Shown piece by piece: positions 6,392 to 6,593 of a DNA stretch of 6,593 nt; positions within the stretch are counted from its first letter, which is position 1, and every line of letters begins with the position of its first letter. A model generated the notes under the pieces. It made no database searches. It was not told the DNA's origin and saw only the letters and a program-made list of their open reading frames with translations. The position numbers and the translations under genes were made by a program. Source of the DNA: Alphaproteobacteria bacterium. Lineage in GTDB: Bacteria; Pseudomonadota; Alphaproteobacteria; Thalassobaculales; Thalassobaculaceae. Location: assembly GCA_028822575.1 (NCBI GenBank), contig JAPKDN010000187.1, positions 1-6,593 of the forward strand. Reading direction: 5' to 3'.

Positions 6392-6593
6392 GTGGAAGTT
6401 GGAATCCTGCTCACGTCCCATCCGGATCCGAAGTCCGAACCCTATCCACATCAGGCGATTCATGAGCGGGTGACCCGCGAAATCCTGGAAGCTGAGGAGC
6501 TTGGCTTTGACAGTGTTTGGATCGCTGAGCATCACTTTTCCAGCACCTATGGCATCTTGCCAGACCCTTTTGCGTATCTCGCCTATCTCGCGG
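6392..6593 (+). CDS. Luciferase-like flavin-dependent monooxygenase, N-terminal part, runs off the window
   Basis: These enzymes use reduced flavin and oxygen to oxidise varied organic substrates. The 67 codons present read VEVGILLTSHPDPKSEPYPH, then HERVTREILEAEELGFDSVW, then IAEHHFSSTYGILPDPFAYL. The strand VGILL, the helix EAEELGFDSVW and IAEHHF are the hallmark N-terminal half of a bacterial-luciferase TIM barrel. No stop is met before the window ends. I prefer GTG 6392, because the family usually begins one or two residues before this first strand and GGAG (6379-6382) lies 9 bases upstream. The alternative ATG 6377 adds MECLV and has GGAGG (6357-6361) 15 bases upstream. The gene looks undamaged as far as seen and has no clear tie to purine metabolism. 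The stretch 6248-6376 before it holds nothing I recognise, and no promoter is evident. The substrate is unknown. Confidence 0.85.
   Translation, partial: MEVGILLTSHPDPKSEPYPHQAIHERVTREILEAEELGFDSVWIAEHHFSSTYGILPDPFAYLAYLA

Noticed and set aside
6250..6465. 71-codon open frame (MARPRCAVIPSM...) overlapping the monooxygenase start
   Set aside because: It has no family resemblance and overlaps the well-supported luciferase-like frame in another phase.

Overview
The window reads as a chromosomal purine-salvage/purine-catabolism locus from a proteobacterium, probably an alphaproteobacterium. This rests on the moderately high GC, the style of the genes and the gene set xdh - guaD - nucleoside ABC transporter - ada; it is inference from remembered families, not a database match. 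All recognisable genes lie on the + strand.

Layout. Positions 1-438 hold remains of xanthine dehydrogenase genes: a stump of the small FAD/FeS subunit (XdhA-like) running directly into the C-terminus of the accessory protein XdhC. The large molybdenum subunit gene that usually sits between them is absent. Positions 427-879 hold a broken guanine deaminase (GuaD-like) with several frame changes and two of three zinc ligands replaced by Arg. Positions 921-5694 carry a complete, undamaged ABC importer of the BMP/Nup (purine nucleoside) class: a two-domain ATPase, two permeases and a periplasmic binding protein. It is closed by a strong hairpin terminator at 5731-5770. Positions 5801-6115 hold an adenosine deaminase remnant with an intact ribosome-binding site and zinc HxH motif. 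It then breaks through two frame changes, a stop codon and a perfect 21-bp tandem duplication. It is joined at about 6105-6120 to the C-terminal tail of a cysteine desulfurase (NifS-like) gene ending at 6247. From about 6392 the start of a luciferase-like flavin monooxygenase runs off the window.

How the genes work together. In the ancestor the importer would have brought in purine nucleosides or bases, Ada and GuaD would have deaminated them, and XDH (matured by XdhC, possibly with sulfur from a NifS-type protein) would have oxidised hypoxanthine/xanthine to urate. Now every catabolic gene seen here is dead while all four transporter genes remain open and carry good ribosome-binding sites. 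The locus looks like a catabolic island caught partway through decay, with uptake kept and degradation lost. I found no new enzymatic system, CRISPR array, tRNA, rRNA or insertion sequence.
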